NCBI GenBank assembly: GCA_021824575.1
Contig: JAKAKJ010000083.1
Location: forward strand, 1 to 64,000
Source: Chloroflexota bacterium
GTDB lineage: Bacteria; Chloroflexota; Anaerolineae; Anaerolineales; Villigracilaceae
Reading direction: 5' to 3'
Length of the DNA stretch: 64,000 nucleotides
The stretch's first letter is position 1. Every line of letters starts with the position of its first letter. Position numbers and translations under genes: made by a program. The notes under the pieces were generated by a model that saw nothing but the letters and a program-made list of their open reading frames with translations, did no database searches and had not been told where the DNA came from. Shown one piece after another: positions 54,612-63,244 of the stretch.

Positions 54612-55253
54612 ATGCTGGAAAAATTGAAAGAAAAGCTTGTAGAACTCCATCTCGAATTGCCGAAGAATCATCTGGTCACGTGGACCAGCGGCAACGTCAG
54701 CGCGCGCGACCCGAAAACGGGCTATATTGCGATCAAACCATCCGGCGTCCGCTATGAAGCGCTACGCACGGAGGACATGGTCATCCTGGATTTAGACGGT
54801 AAGCGCATCGAGGGGGATCTAAAGCCCTCGTCGGACACTTCCAGTCACCTTTATATTTACCGCCATCGAGCTGATGTCAACGGTATCGTTCATACTCATT
54901 CACCATACGCGACAGCTTTCGCGGCGCTGGGAAAACCGATCCCGGTTTATCTCACAGCCATGGCCGATGAGTTTGGCGGCCCAATCCCATGCGGGGGCTT
55001 TGCATTGATTGGCGGTGAGGAGATTGGGCGCGTCGTGGTCAATTCCATAGGTGATTCACCCGCGGTGTTGCTCAAGAATCACGGAGTGTTCACAATTGGT
55101 CCATCAGCAGAGGCCGCAGTGAAGGCCGCAATTATGATCGAAGATATCGCTCATACGGTTTGGATCGCTCTGCAGATGGGCCAGCCTGACGAAATCACAC
55201 CGGAGAATATCGCAAAGCTTCACCAGCGCTACCTTCAAGATTATGGTCAGTGA
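54612..55253 (+). CDS. araD: L-ribulose-5-phosphate 4-epimerase
   Basis: 213 residues from the ATG at 54612 (CGGAG 6 nt upstream); an ATG two codons earlier is the alternative. A class II aldolase-fold zinc enzyme converting L-ribulose 5-phosphate to D-xylulose 5-phosphate. Motifs: TSGNVSARDP, KPSGVRYEALRTEDMVILDL, IVHTHSPYATAFAA with two zinc His, and LLKNHGVFTIG with the third. It completes isomerase-kinase-epimerase and feeds the pentose phosphate pathway. Confidence 0.94.
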   Translation: MLEKLKEKLVELHLELPKNHLVTWTSGNVSARDPKTGYIAIKPSGVRYEALRTEDMVILDLDGKRIEGDLKPSSDTSSHLYIYRHRADVNGIVHTHSPYATAFAALGKPIPVYLTAMADEFGGPIPCGGFALIGGEEIGRVVVNSIGDSPAVLLKNHGVFTIGPSAEAAVKAAIMIEDIAHTVWIALQMGQPDEITPENIAKLHQRYLQDYGQ

Positions 55254-55317
55254 TTTAGCAGGAACATGATGCCCAGCGACGCGGCTCAAAGGGACGCTTG
55301 TTGACTAAGTAAACAAG

Positions 55318-55345
55318 TTGCCCAATCGCAGTCTCAATATATAAT
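55318..55345 (+). promoter_or_regulatory. promoter upstream of the degenerate tRNA
   Basis: TTGCCC (55318-55323), 16-nt spacer, TATAAT (55340-55345), ending 12 nt before the tRNA-like start, the same distance as at tRNA-Gly. Confidence 0.65.
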
Positions 55346-55357
55346 CTCCTTGTTCAA

Positions 55358-55429
55358 GCAAGCGCAGTTTAGCAGTCCAACGTTTGTTTGGAAAGCAGGA
55401 TATCATGGGTTCGAATCCCATCACCCACT
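55358..55429 (+). pseudogene. degenerate tRNA-Gly-like sequence
   Basis: 72 nt, exactly the length of tRNA-Gly at 8398 and alignable to it without gaps. The T-arm is perfect (ATGGG, TTCGAAT, CCCAT) and the 3' end CACCCAC is intact. The anticodon stem can pair with wobbles around loop TTGGAAA (anticodon position GGA). The acceptor 5' strand GCAAGCG pairs at only 3 of 7 positions and the D-stem has a mismatch. It is probably a tRNA pseudogene, though promoter and terminator remain. Confidence 0.7.
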
Positions 55430-55437
55430 CACAGCGC

Positions 55438-55470
55438 AAAAAGTCGAGGCTTATTGACCCCGACTTTTTT
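55438..55470 (+). terminator. Rho-independent terminator after the tRNA-like sequence
   Basis: Stem AAAAAGTCGAGG with CCCCGACTTTTT (one mismatch), ending in six T. Confidence 0.8.
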
Positions 55471-55547
55471 GTTAGGTTTTTGCAACCTTGCTGATATGCT
55501 ACCGATTCTCTCCCAAAAGTAAAATCGAACTCGGAGGCTTAGTGAGA

Positions 55548-55934
55548 ATGCAAGGCAAAGGGACAATCTTGTACGTCGAAGATAATCAAGATAACCGAAA
55601 CCTGGTTCGCCGGGTGTTGGAAGTGGAAGATTTTTCAGTAGCGGAAGCAAAGGACGCCGCACAGGCGCTCGAACGCCTGGAGACTGAATCCATTGATTTG
55701 ATCCTGATGGACATCAACATGCCTGACATGGATGGTTATACATTGACATCGAAAATCAAATCCATGCCCCAATACAAGAACGTGCCGATCATTGCGGTGA
55801 CCGCCAATGTGATGCGCGGCGACCGCGAACGTTCACTGGAAGCCGGCTGCGACGGTTACATTCAAAAGCCAATAGACATTGACACCCTCTCCCAGCAAAT
55901 CGAACGCTTCTTGTCGAGGAATACCAATGGTTAA
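55548..55934 (+). CDS. single-domain response regulator (CheY-like)
   Basis: 128 residues from the ATG at 55548; a GTG at 55542 is equally near GGAGG. The receiver has ILYVEDNQDNRNLVRRVL (acidic pocket), LILMDINMPDMDGYTL (phosphoacceptor Asp), AVTANVMRGD (Thr/Ser switch) and GYIQKPIDID (Lys). No output domain. It opens a close-packed operon of receivers and GAF sensors and overlaps the next gene by 8 nt. Confidence 0.9.
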   Translation: MQGKGTILYVEDNQDNRNLVRRVLEVEDFSVAEAKDAAQALERLETESIDLILMDINMPDMDGYTLTSKIKSMPQYKNVPIIAVTANVMRGDRERSLEAGCDGYIQKPIDIDTLSQQIERFLSRNTNG

Positions 55935-56373
55935 TCCGCCCATCTCAGACACACAACCCATTCGCAAGCCGACCATTCCAAAGGACGCAACGGTTCTGGT
56001 CGTTGAAGATAATGTTTCGAATTTTGTTTTGATCGCCCGCATGCTGGGTTATCTCGGCATTCATTGCGAATGGAAAACATCCGGCTACGAGGTCGTGGAA
56101 TATGCGGATACGCTGCCCCGCCTCGATTTGATTTTGATGGATATCCGCCTGCCTTACGAGGACGGCTACGGCGCCCAAAAGAAAATCCGCGCCGCCGATA
56201 GATTCAAATCCGTACCGATCGTGGCGGTCACCGCAGAAGCCAGCCCGGAGCAGATGAACAAGGCCAAAGCGTCAGGCTTCGACGGATTCCTCGGCAAGCC
56301 GCTCGACCCGGATCGCTTCCCCGATCAGATTCGTCGCATCCTGAGCGGCGAACAAGTATGGGAGTTTGCATAA
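55927..56373 (+). CDS. second single-domain response regulator
   Basis: 148 residues from the ATG at 55927 (GAGGA upstream). After a Pro-rich 30-residue lead comes a receiver: VLVVEDNVSNFVLIARML, LILMDIRLPYEDGYGAQ, AVTAEASPEQMNKA and GFLGKPLDPDRF. It is like the histidine-kinase-associated receivers that act in phosphorelays. The stop lies 6 nt before the large sensor gene. Confidence 0.9.
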   Translation: MVNPPISDTQPIRKPTIPKDATVLVVEDNVSNFVLIARMLGYLGIHCEWKTSGYEVVEYADTLPRLDLILMDIRLPYEDGYGAQKKIRAADRFKSVPIVAVTAEASPEQMNKAKASGFDGFLGKPLDPDRFPDQIRRILSGEQVWEFA

Positions 56374-56379
56374 TCTGCA

Positions 56380-59300
56380 ATGGCACTCCACCGTCCATCA
56401 ACCGCCAATCATGAACCCCATTTCCAGACCAGCCTGGCGCGTACGCTGGCTCGGACCCTAATCATCCTCACGTTCATCCCGCTGACGCTGATGGCGGGTG
56501 CGGCTTACTTCCGCACGCGCGCCCTGCTGCGCGACCAGATCTTCAATCAAATGCAGGCGCAGCTGACAAATCAGCTTACGCAGACAGATCTATCCATCAA
56601 GACCAAAGAAATTAGGCTGGATCGCATCGAACGCGATCCGGATTTTGCAGGCGAATATCAAACGATCCTGCAAAACAGTCCGCAAAGCGATCAGTTCGCA
56701 TCGGTGCGTGACAGTCTTACCGCAGCCATGCAGGCGACAAACCCGCAAAGCGGACAAGCCACGTTTAATCAATTCTTCATCATGCGAGCAGATGGGACAA
56801 TCGAGATCGCCAGTCGGCAGCAGTGGGAGGGCCTTTCTCTGCGGGATAACGCGATTTATCAAAAATTGACCACTGCCGATCACCAGTCATTCTCGACTTA
56901 TGATTTTTCGCCACTTTATCCGTCTCAAATGGTTTTGTTGACCATGTCGCAATACCGGTCAGCCAGCGGATCGCCAATAGCGACGCTGGTCGGCGTTACG
57001 GAACAACCAAGCATGCAGGGCATACTCGCAAGCCTGGTGACAATCAATCCGGCGGCTAATGCTTATTTTGTAACAAACACAAACGCGTTCATCGGCGTTG
57101 ATGCTTATACGAATCAACTGTCGGTATTCAAGCCTTCGACATCCCAAAGCAACACTCTTACTCCCGTACTGAATGCCATGATGAATCAGGGCGTTGCCAC
57201 ACCGAGATCATTGGAATTCAACGCCGCAAACGGAGACCCCGTTGTCGCACAAGCCACATGGGTTTCGAGCATGGGTTCAGGTGTCGTCATTGAAATACCA
57301 CAGAGTCAGGTCTTCGGGCAATTGAACAGCCTGATTCCATTCACCATCGGAATCTTCCTGATCGCCGTGCTGGCGATGGGTGCGGTGATTTCATTGGGCA
57401 CCACACGTGTCTTCCGCCCGCTGATTACACTGGCCGGGATCACCCAGCGTTTTGCTTCAGGAGATTTCAGTCAGCGCGCCGAGGTCACAAGCTCGGACGA
57501 GATTGGTCTGCTGTCCGGTTCGTTCAACAAGATGGCGGAAGAGTTGAGCGAGATGTATCGCTCGCTGGAACAAAAAGTGGATGAGCGCACACGCCAGATT
57601 CGCATTGCCGCTGAGGTTGCCCAACGCATTACTTCGACGACTAATCTGGATGAATTGCTCAGCCGCACCGTTCAACTGATCGTCGAACAATTCAGTTTTT
57701 ATCATGCCAGTATTTTTCTGCTCGACCGCGGCGGGAAGTTCGCTTTATTGCGCTCGGCCTATGGCCCGGCTGCAAAAGAAATGATGGCGCGCGGCTACCG
57801 CCTGGAAGTTGGTTCAGCTTCCATCATGGGCTGGGTCACGGCAAATAACCAACCGCGCATTGCATCGGATGTAGCCGAGGATCCCATTCATTTGCGTAAC
57901 GAATTGCTCCCAGAGACGCGTGCTGAGGCTGGCATTCCGATTTCAGTCGGCGGACTCGTATTGGGCGCGCTCGATGTGCAAAGCACACAGGCCGGTGCTT
58001 TTGGCTCCGAAACCATCGTGGTACTGCAAACACTCGCGAGCCAGATCGCAGTCGCCATCCAAAATGTGGGCTTGGTCGAGTCGACAGAAGTCAACTTCCA
58101 GGAGTTGGAACGGTTGTACCGGGCCAGCCGCCAGATCGCGTCGGCGGAATCAAAATCCGATGCATTGGAAGCCGCGGCACAGGCGTTGAAAGATTCGCCG
58201 TATCCAGCCGCGATCCTGTCTGTAAACGGCGGGCAGTTGGAAGTCCAAGCCCTGAACGACCAGAGCGAGACCGAAGCCATACGCGTGGCTGCCCGCGATC
58301 TATCGGCCGATCTGGACCTTGTCCAAAAATATCTATCGGGCAGCGCGGTGATCACAGAAACCCGGTCAACCACTTTGCCGGTTCCGCTCACGCGTCTTGT
58401 GCGTCAAATGAACTACCAATCAGCCGCGTTCATTCCGATCACAAGCAATGAGCGGTTGGCCGGACTCATCGTGATTGGCGGACGCAAACAAACGCTGACC
58501 AGTGCGACAATCCAGCCATATGCCAATATGGCCGACCTCGTAAGCGCGGCGCTTGACAAGATCGCGGAGACAGAACAGAAACAGGAACAATTGGTGGAAC
58601 GCGAAGCATTGGCTTCCATCAGCCGTGCGGTGGCCGAGTCGTCGGCGCAGCAAAGCCAGTTCTTCCGCGAACTTCACGAACAGGTCAAACGAAGCATCGG
58701 CGATTATGCATTCATAGTGGCCTTGTACGACAAGTCCACCCAAACCATCAGCGTCCCTTACACCTATGAAGATGGGCGCGTTGACAGGATTGAGTCTTTC
58801 CCGCTGGGCGAAGGCCTGTCATCCATTTTGATAAAAACCGGCCAGCCCCTTCTTATTGCCGAAAATGCCGAAAGACGCTCACAAGAACTTGGAGCGAAGG
58901 TAATCGGAAAACCGGCCCGATCCTGGATGGGAGCCCCAATGACCATTCAGGGTGAACCAATTGGAGCGTTGATTGTCCAGGATCTCGAACACGAGCATGC
59001 GTTCGACGAAGAGAATCTGGAATTCTTCGCCGCGTTGGCGGACCAGGTGGCAACGGTCATTTATAATGCTCGCCTTCTGGACGAAAGTCGTCGGCGCACC
59101 GTTCAATTGGAAACCGCGGCTGAAATCGCCCGCGACATCAGCGGGTCGCTCAATTTGGACGAATTGCTGGCCAAGGCTGTCAGCTATATCCGCGACCGGT
59201 TCAACTTTTACCATGCCGGAATCTTCCTGTTGGACGCGCCCAACGAATACGCGGTGATCCGTGAAGCGACAGGCGAGGCAGGCGCACAGATGAAACGCAC

Positions 59301-60279
59301 CGGGCACAAACTCGGCGTCGGGTCGAAATCCATTGTTGGATACGTGGCTGGGCGAGGCGAGCCGCTGATTGTCAATGATACTTTCAAGGATGCAACGTAT
59401 TACGCCAACCCGCTTCTGCCAGACACACGCGCTGAAGCCGCCCTGCCGCTGAAAGTCGGCGAGCGAATCGTCGGCGTGATTGATGTGCAGAGTCAGCATC
59501 CCTACGCGTTCACCGACGATAACATGCGTACCCTGCAAATTCTGGCCGACCAGATGGCCGTGGCAGTCGTCAACTCGGAATTGTTCGCAGAGACGCAGGA
59601 ACATCTTTCACAACATCGTTTGCTGCATCACATCACCACGTCAGCAGCCTCCGGCACCACGCTGGAAGAGGCACTCGAAAGCGCAGTGACAGGACTTCAG
59701 GTAACACTGGGCGGCGACCGCGTAACGATCTTATTGACGGACCGTGACCGGAAGAATCTGGAAGTCAAAGCAGCGGTGGGTTATGCAGAAGATATTATGA
59801 AAATCCGCGTGCCGTTTGGAAGCGGCATCACAGGCTGGTCAGCCGCGCACCGCCGTCCGTTGCGCGTGGACGATGTGGCAGACGATCCGCGTTACATACA
59901 GGCAAGTTCCAATACGCGTTCCGAACTGGCGATTCCGCTGGTCTATCGCAATGATGTGCTTGGTGTACTGAATGTCGAAAGCGAACAGGTCAGCGCGTAT
60001 ACGGAAAACGACGAAGAAATGCTCGGAACGCTCGGAGGCAGCCTGGCAGCCATTATCGCAAACGCCCGCCTGCTGGAACAGATCCGCTCACAAGCCGAAC
60101 GCGAACGCGCTTTGTTCGAGGTCACCAACAAAATCCGCCGCTCGACCGACATCCAAACCATCCTCGCAACGACCGCCAGCGAGTTGACCAAGGCCGTCGG
60201 CGCGCGCCAAACTCAAATCAAAATCATGACGGAACAAAAGAACGGCAGCGATGGCTCGCTTAAGGAAGGCGGGAAATGA
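56380..60279 (+). CDS. large membrane sensor: extracellular Cache-like domain, HAMP, five GAF domains, no output
   Basis: 1,299 residues. Membrane helices at about 24-46 and 327-350 bracket an extracellular ligand-binding region (Cache-like, with FFIMRADGTIEIASRQ). HAMP and a coiled coil follow (RFASGDFSQRAEVTSSDEIGLL). GAF domains lie at about 423-568, 575-725 (weak), 745-900, 926-1075 and 1094-1235, several with the FYHAGIFLLD core. The last ~55 residues (VTNKIRRSTDIQTILAT) are only the opening helix and first strand of a sixth GAF. No kinase, cyclase or phosphatase is present. It must signal through partners; the coupled downstream genes are the obvious ones. Confidence 0.9.
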   Translation: MALHRPSTANHEPHFQTSLARTLARTLIILTFIPLTLMAGAAYFRTRALLRDQIFNQMQAQLTNQLTQTDLSIKTKEIRLDRIERDPDFAGEYQTILQNSPQSDQFASVRDSLTAAMQATNPQSGQATFNQFFIMRADGTIEIASRQQWEGLSLRDNAIYQKLTTADHQSFSTYDFSPLYPSQMVLLTMSQYRSASGSPIATLVGVTEQPSMQGILASLVTINPAANAYFVTNTNAFIGVDAYTNQLSVFKPSTSQSNTLTPVLNAMMNQGVATPRSLEFNAANGDPVVAQATWVSSMGSGVVIEIPQSQVFGQLNSLIPFTIGIFLIAVLAMGAVISLGTTRVFRPLITLAGITQRFASGDFSQRAEVTSSDEIGLLSGSFNKMAEELSEMYRSLEQKVDERTRQIRIAAEVAQRITSTTNLDELLSRTVQLIVEQFSFYHASIFLLDRGGKFALLRSAYGPAAKEMMARGYRLEVGSASIMGWVTANNQPRIASDVAEDPIHLRNELLPETRAEAGIPISVGGLVLGALDVQSTQAGAFGSETIVVLQTLASQIAVAIQNVGLVESTEVNFQELERLYRASRQIASAESKSDALEAAAQALKDSPYPAAILSVNGGQLEVQALNDQSETEAIRVAARDLSADLDLVQKYLSGSAVITETRSTTLPVPLTRLVRQMNYQSAAFIPITSNERLAGLIVIGGRKQTLTSATIQPYANMADLVSAALDKIAETEQKQEQLVEREALASISRAVAESSAQQSQFFRELHEQVKRSIGDYAFIVALYDKSTQTISVPYTYEDGRVDRIESFPLGEGLSSILIKTGQPLLIAENAERRSQELGAKVIGKPARSWMGAPMTIQGEPIGALIVQDLEHEHAFDEENLEFFAALADQVATVIYNARLLDESRRRTVQLETAAEIARDISGSLNLDELLAKAVSYIRDRFNFYHAGIFLLDAPNEYAVIREATGEAGAQMKRTGHKLGVGSKSIVGYVAGRGEPLIVNDTFKDATYYANPLLPDTRAEAALPLKVGERIVGVIDVQSQHPYAFTDDNMRTLQILADQMAVAVVNSELFAETQEHLSQHRLLHHITTSAASGTTLEEALESAVTGLQVTLGGDRVTILLTDRDRKNLEVKAAVGYAEDIMKIRVPFGSGITGWSAAHRRPLRVDDVADDPRYIQASSNTRSELAIPLVYRNDVLGVLNVESEQVSAYTENDEEMLGTLGGSLAAIIANARLLEQIRSQAERERALFEVTNKIRRSTDIQTILATTASELTKAVGARQTQIKIMTEQKNGSDGSLKEGGK

Positions 60280-61847
60280 ACAAGAATACGACGACAGTTC
60301 AACCGTCCCAAATCGTTTATCAAAATTGGCGCGAACATTTCGTTCGCCCCATGTTGATCGGCGCGCTGGTCTTTGGTCTGCTGGCTCTGATCCCCGCCTT
60401 TCTCAGCACGCAAAACCTTATCCTGGATGCCATCTTCGTTGGTTCGTATCTTGCCGTCATCCTCGTCACTTTTGTGAGATTCCCATACTGGCTTCGAATG
60501 GGTGTATTTCTATTCGTCGCCTATGGCCTGGGCCTGAGCGAATTGTTCTCAACGGGAATCCTTGGGGATGGTCTGTTTTTCTTTCTTGGCCTCATCATCT
60601 TTGCCACGATGATGTTCTCGCCGCAGGTGGGCATGGGCGCATCCGCCCTTTCGATTCTCACTTTCATTGTGATGGGCTGGCTCACCTTAAGCGGCCGCGT
60701 CAGTTTGATCAATGCGAACGCCATGCCAGCCAAACCCACTGATTGGCTGAGCGCCGGCGCCACGACTTTGTTATTTGCCGCTGCGATCATCCTGGGCTTG
60801 CGCCAGCTTCAAATCGAATTTCTGGAAGCGCAAAAGAAGTCGGCTGTTGCATTGCGTGATCTGGAAGTCGAACGCGGCTCGCTGGAAAAGCGCGTCGAGG
60901 AGCGGACAGTTCAACTCAGAGCCGTCAACGAGGTGGGTCAGGTCGCCAATGCAATTCTCAATCCGGAGGAATTGTCGGTTCGCGTTGTCAATCTCATTTC
61001 CGAGCGGTTTGGATTTTATTACGCCGCGTTATTTCTTCTGGATGAAAAGGGCGAATGGGCGCAGCTTCAAGCCGCAACCGGTGATGCCGGACGTGTGCTC
61101 AAGGAAAACAAACACCGGCTGAGCGTTGGCGGCAAGAGTATGGTCAGCGCGGCGATCAGCACTGCCAACGCCCGCATCGCGCGTGACGTTGGAGCGGAAT
61201 CGGTTCGATTTGAAAATCCTCTCCTGCCCTACACGCGTTCCGAGGTCGCGCTTCCATTGATCGCAGGCGACCGCGTGCTTGGTGCGCTCGATGTGCAATC
61301 CACACAGGAAGCGGCATTTGGTCCGCAGGAAGTTGACACGCTTCAAAGCATGGCGAGTCAGGTCGCGATCGCATTGGAAAACGCTCGCCTCTTCCAGGAA
61401 TCCAGAAAGAGTCTGGAGGAAATGCGCGTTGTCCAACAGCAATATATCCTCGATTCATGGAAGCCGCTGGCAGAACAGGAGCAGTTTGAATACAAGGTCG
61501 GCGATGAGGATCTACCGGAAGAAACTCCCAAATTGGAAGTGCCGTTGACTTTGCGCGAAGAAATCATCGGCCAGATCAATCTCGCCGCAGACGGCGAATG
61601 GACTCCAGAACAGCGGAACCTGATCGAAGCTGTGGCGACCCAGGCTGCACTGGCGCTTGAAAACGCGCGCTTGGTGGAGGAAAGTCAATCATCGGCAGCT
61701 CGCGACCGTCTGCTTGCGGATATTACCGGAAAGATTTGGGCGTCTCCAACGATAGACAGCATTTTGCAATCCGCTATCCGCGAACTGGGGCACGCGTTGG
61801 ACGCCACTGAAGCGACAATTGAATTGAAGGCGGAAGACAATGACTGA
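60276..61847 (+). CDS. polytopic membrane GAF protein without output domain
   Basis: 523 residues, starting in an ATGA overlap with the large sensor. Five or six membrane helices (about 25-190) are followed by a coiled coil (LRDLEVERGSLEKRVEERTV), a complete GAF domain (about 220-370, with FGFYYAALFLLDEKGEWAQL) and a partial GAF keeping only the C-terminal half (EVPLTLREEIIGQINLA). It ends in a GAF opening stub (ITGKIWASPTIDSILQSAI). The layout is the same as in the next gene. There is no enzymatic domain. Confidence 0.9.
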   Translation: MNKNTTTVQPSQIVYQNWREHFVRPMLIGALVFGLLALIPAFLSTQNLILDAIFVGSYLAVILVTFVRFPYWLRMGVFLFVAYGLGLSELFSTGILGDGLFFFLGLIIFATMMFSPQVGMGASALSILTFIVMGWLTLSGRVSLINANAMPAKPTDWLSAGATTLLFAAAIILGLRQLQIEFLEAQKKSAVALRDLEVERGSLEKRVEERTVQLRAVNEVGQVANAILNPEELSVRVVNLISERFGFYYAALFLLDEKGEWAQLQAATGDAGRVLKENKHRLSVGGKSMVSAAISTANARIARDVGAESVRFENPLLPYTRSEVALPLIAGDRVLGALDVQSTQEAAFGPQEVDTLQSMASQVAIALENARLFQESRKSLEEMRVVQQQYILDSWKPLAEQEQFEYKVGDEDLPEETPKLEVPLTLREEIIGQINLAADGEWTPEQRNLIEAVATQAALALENARLVEESQSSAARDRLLADITGKIWASPTIDSILQSAIRELGHALDATEATIELKAEDND

Positions 61848-63213
61848 GGCTCAATTCCCCGAAGCGCAGCAGGCCCGAAAAAGCCAAAGACTGCCCGCCA
61901 CGCAAGCCCAACTATACGCGGCAGCAGGCATTGTCCTTGGCATTTTGTTCCCGGTTAGTGCTACCTTGGTCAAGGTGATGGAACAGCGATTGCCGTTAAA
62001 TCTGTCGAATTTCATTGCAGCTCAACAGGGTGAACTCTTATTGTGGATCATGGATACAGCTCCATTATTCCTTGGATTCATAGCCGGGCTGGCCGGGAGG
62101 CGTCAGGACGCCCTCATCGAAACCAACAAAAAATTGGTGGAGCAGGAAAAGGAAATTACATCCATACAGGCGGGCCTGGAGCAGAGGGTCGCGGAACGCA
62201 CGCGGGAACTGGAAAACAGAAATTTGCAGATGGGCATCGCCGTCCGGTTTTCCAGGGAAATCTCAGAAACACAGGACTCGTCAACGCTGCTATCCAAAGC
62301 CGTCGAATTGGTCAGCGAGCGTTTTGGCTATTATCATGTAAATATTTTTTTGTTGGATGAACAACACAGAAAAGCATTCCTGCAAGCCTCTTCATTCAAA
62401 GAAGGCAAAGTAATGCTGGAACAGGGTCATTACGTTGCTGTTGGCGACGCGAGTATCGTGGGGCGCGCGGCGGATCAAGGGAAGACGATCCGGTTCTCCG
62501 AACCGGAGGGCGCAGGTCTGTCAAATCCCGAAGCGCCCCGCGCGGAAGCTGCCATCCCCCTGGTTGTGCGCGGAAAAGTCAGTGGTGTTCTCGATATTCA
62601 ATCGGAACGGGCGGACGCTTTCGGTCAAAGCGAGATCGAGATTCTTCAATTGCTTGCCGATCAAATCGCAGCATCCATGGAAAACATCCGCTTGTTAAAT
62701 GAGTCGCAGGCTATCGTCTCCCAGTTGGAAGTTTTGACTTCACAGCAGACCCGCGCGGCATGGCGGGCATATCTGCAAGGGACGAATATCGCGTACCAAT
62801 TCACGACAGCGGGTGTCAGGCCCGCGACGGCAAACGCGAAACCGCAAAACACAAACGGCCTGAGAATTCCTTTGGTCTTGCGCGGACAGGCGATTGGCTC
62901 AATTGTTTTACACAGGCAGGATACTTCACGCTGGTCTGACTCCGAACGCGACCTGGCAGAAAAGATTGCCGCACAAGTGTCACTGGCGCTCGACAACAGC
63001 CGACTGCTGGACGAGACGCGCCAGCGCGCCCTGCAGGAACAGACCGTGAATGAAATCTCCGCGCGTCTCAGCCGCTCATTGGATATCGACGCGCTGCTCC
63101 AAACCGCAGCCCGCGAACTTGGAAGCCTACCGGAAGTGGCCGAGGTATCCGTATTCGTCGGCGATGCAAAAGAGCCAGACGCCGACAAAAAGTCGAACAG
63201 GCGCGGTCGGTGA
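61840..63213 (+). CDS. membrane GAF protein without output domain (paralogue of the previous gene)
   Basis: 457 residues, overlapping the previous gene by 8 nt. Two membrane helices (about 28-48 and 65-87), a coiled coil (TNKKLVEQEKEITSIQAGLE), one full GAF (about 130-290, with FGYYHVNIFLLDEQHRKAF), a C-terminal half GAF (RIPLVLRGQAIGSIVL) and again a truncated opening GAF stub (ISARLSRSLDIDALLQTAA) before a basic tail. Same half-GAF-plus-stub ending as the 523-residue protein, so the two arose by duplication. No output domain. Confidence 0.9.
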   Translation: MTEAQFPEAQQARKSQRLPATQAQLYAAAGIVLGILFPVSATLVKVMEQRLPLNLSNFIAAQQGELLLWIMDTAPLFLGFIAGLAGRRQDALIETNKKLVEQEKEITSIQAGLEQRVAERTRELENRNLQMGIAVRFSREISETQDSSTLLSKAVELVSERFGYYHVNIFLLDEQHRKAFLQASSFKEGKVMLEQGHYVAVGDASIVGRAADQGKTIRFSEPEGAGLSNPEAPRAEAAIPLVVRGKVSGVLDIQSERADAFGQSEIEILQLLADQIAASMENIRLLNESQAIVSQLEVLTSQQTRAAWRAYLQGTNIAYQFTTAGVRPATANAKPQNTNGLRIPLVLRGQAIGSIVLHRQDTSRWSDSERDLAEKIAAQVSLALDNSRLLDETRQRALQEQTVNEISARLSRSLDIDALLQTAARELGSLPEVAEVSVFVGDAKEPDADKKSNRRGR

Positions 63214-63244
63214 TTTTCAAAGAGGAAATCGGAAGAACCTCATT

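Noticed and set aside
55392..55429. Intact second tRNA-Gly
   Set aside because: The 3' half is normal but the acceptor 5' strand pairs at only 3 of 7 positions, so it was called degenerate.
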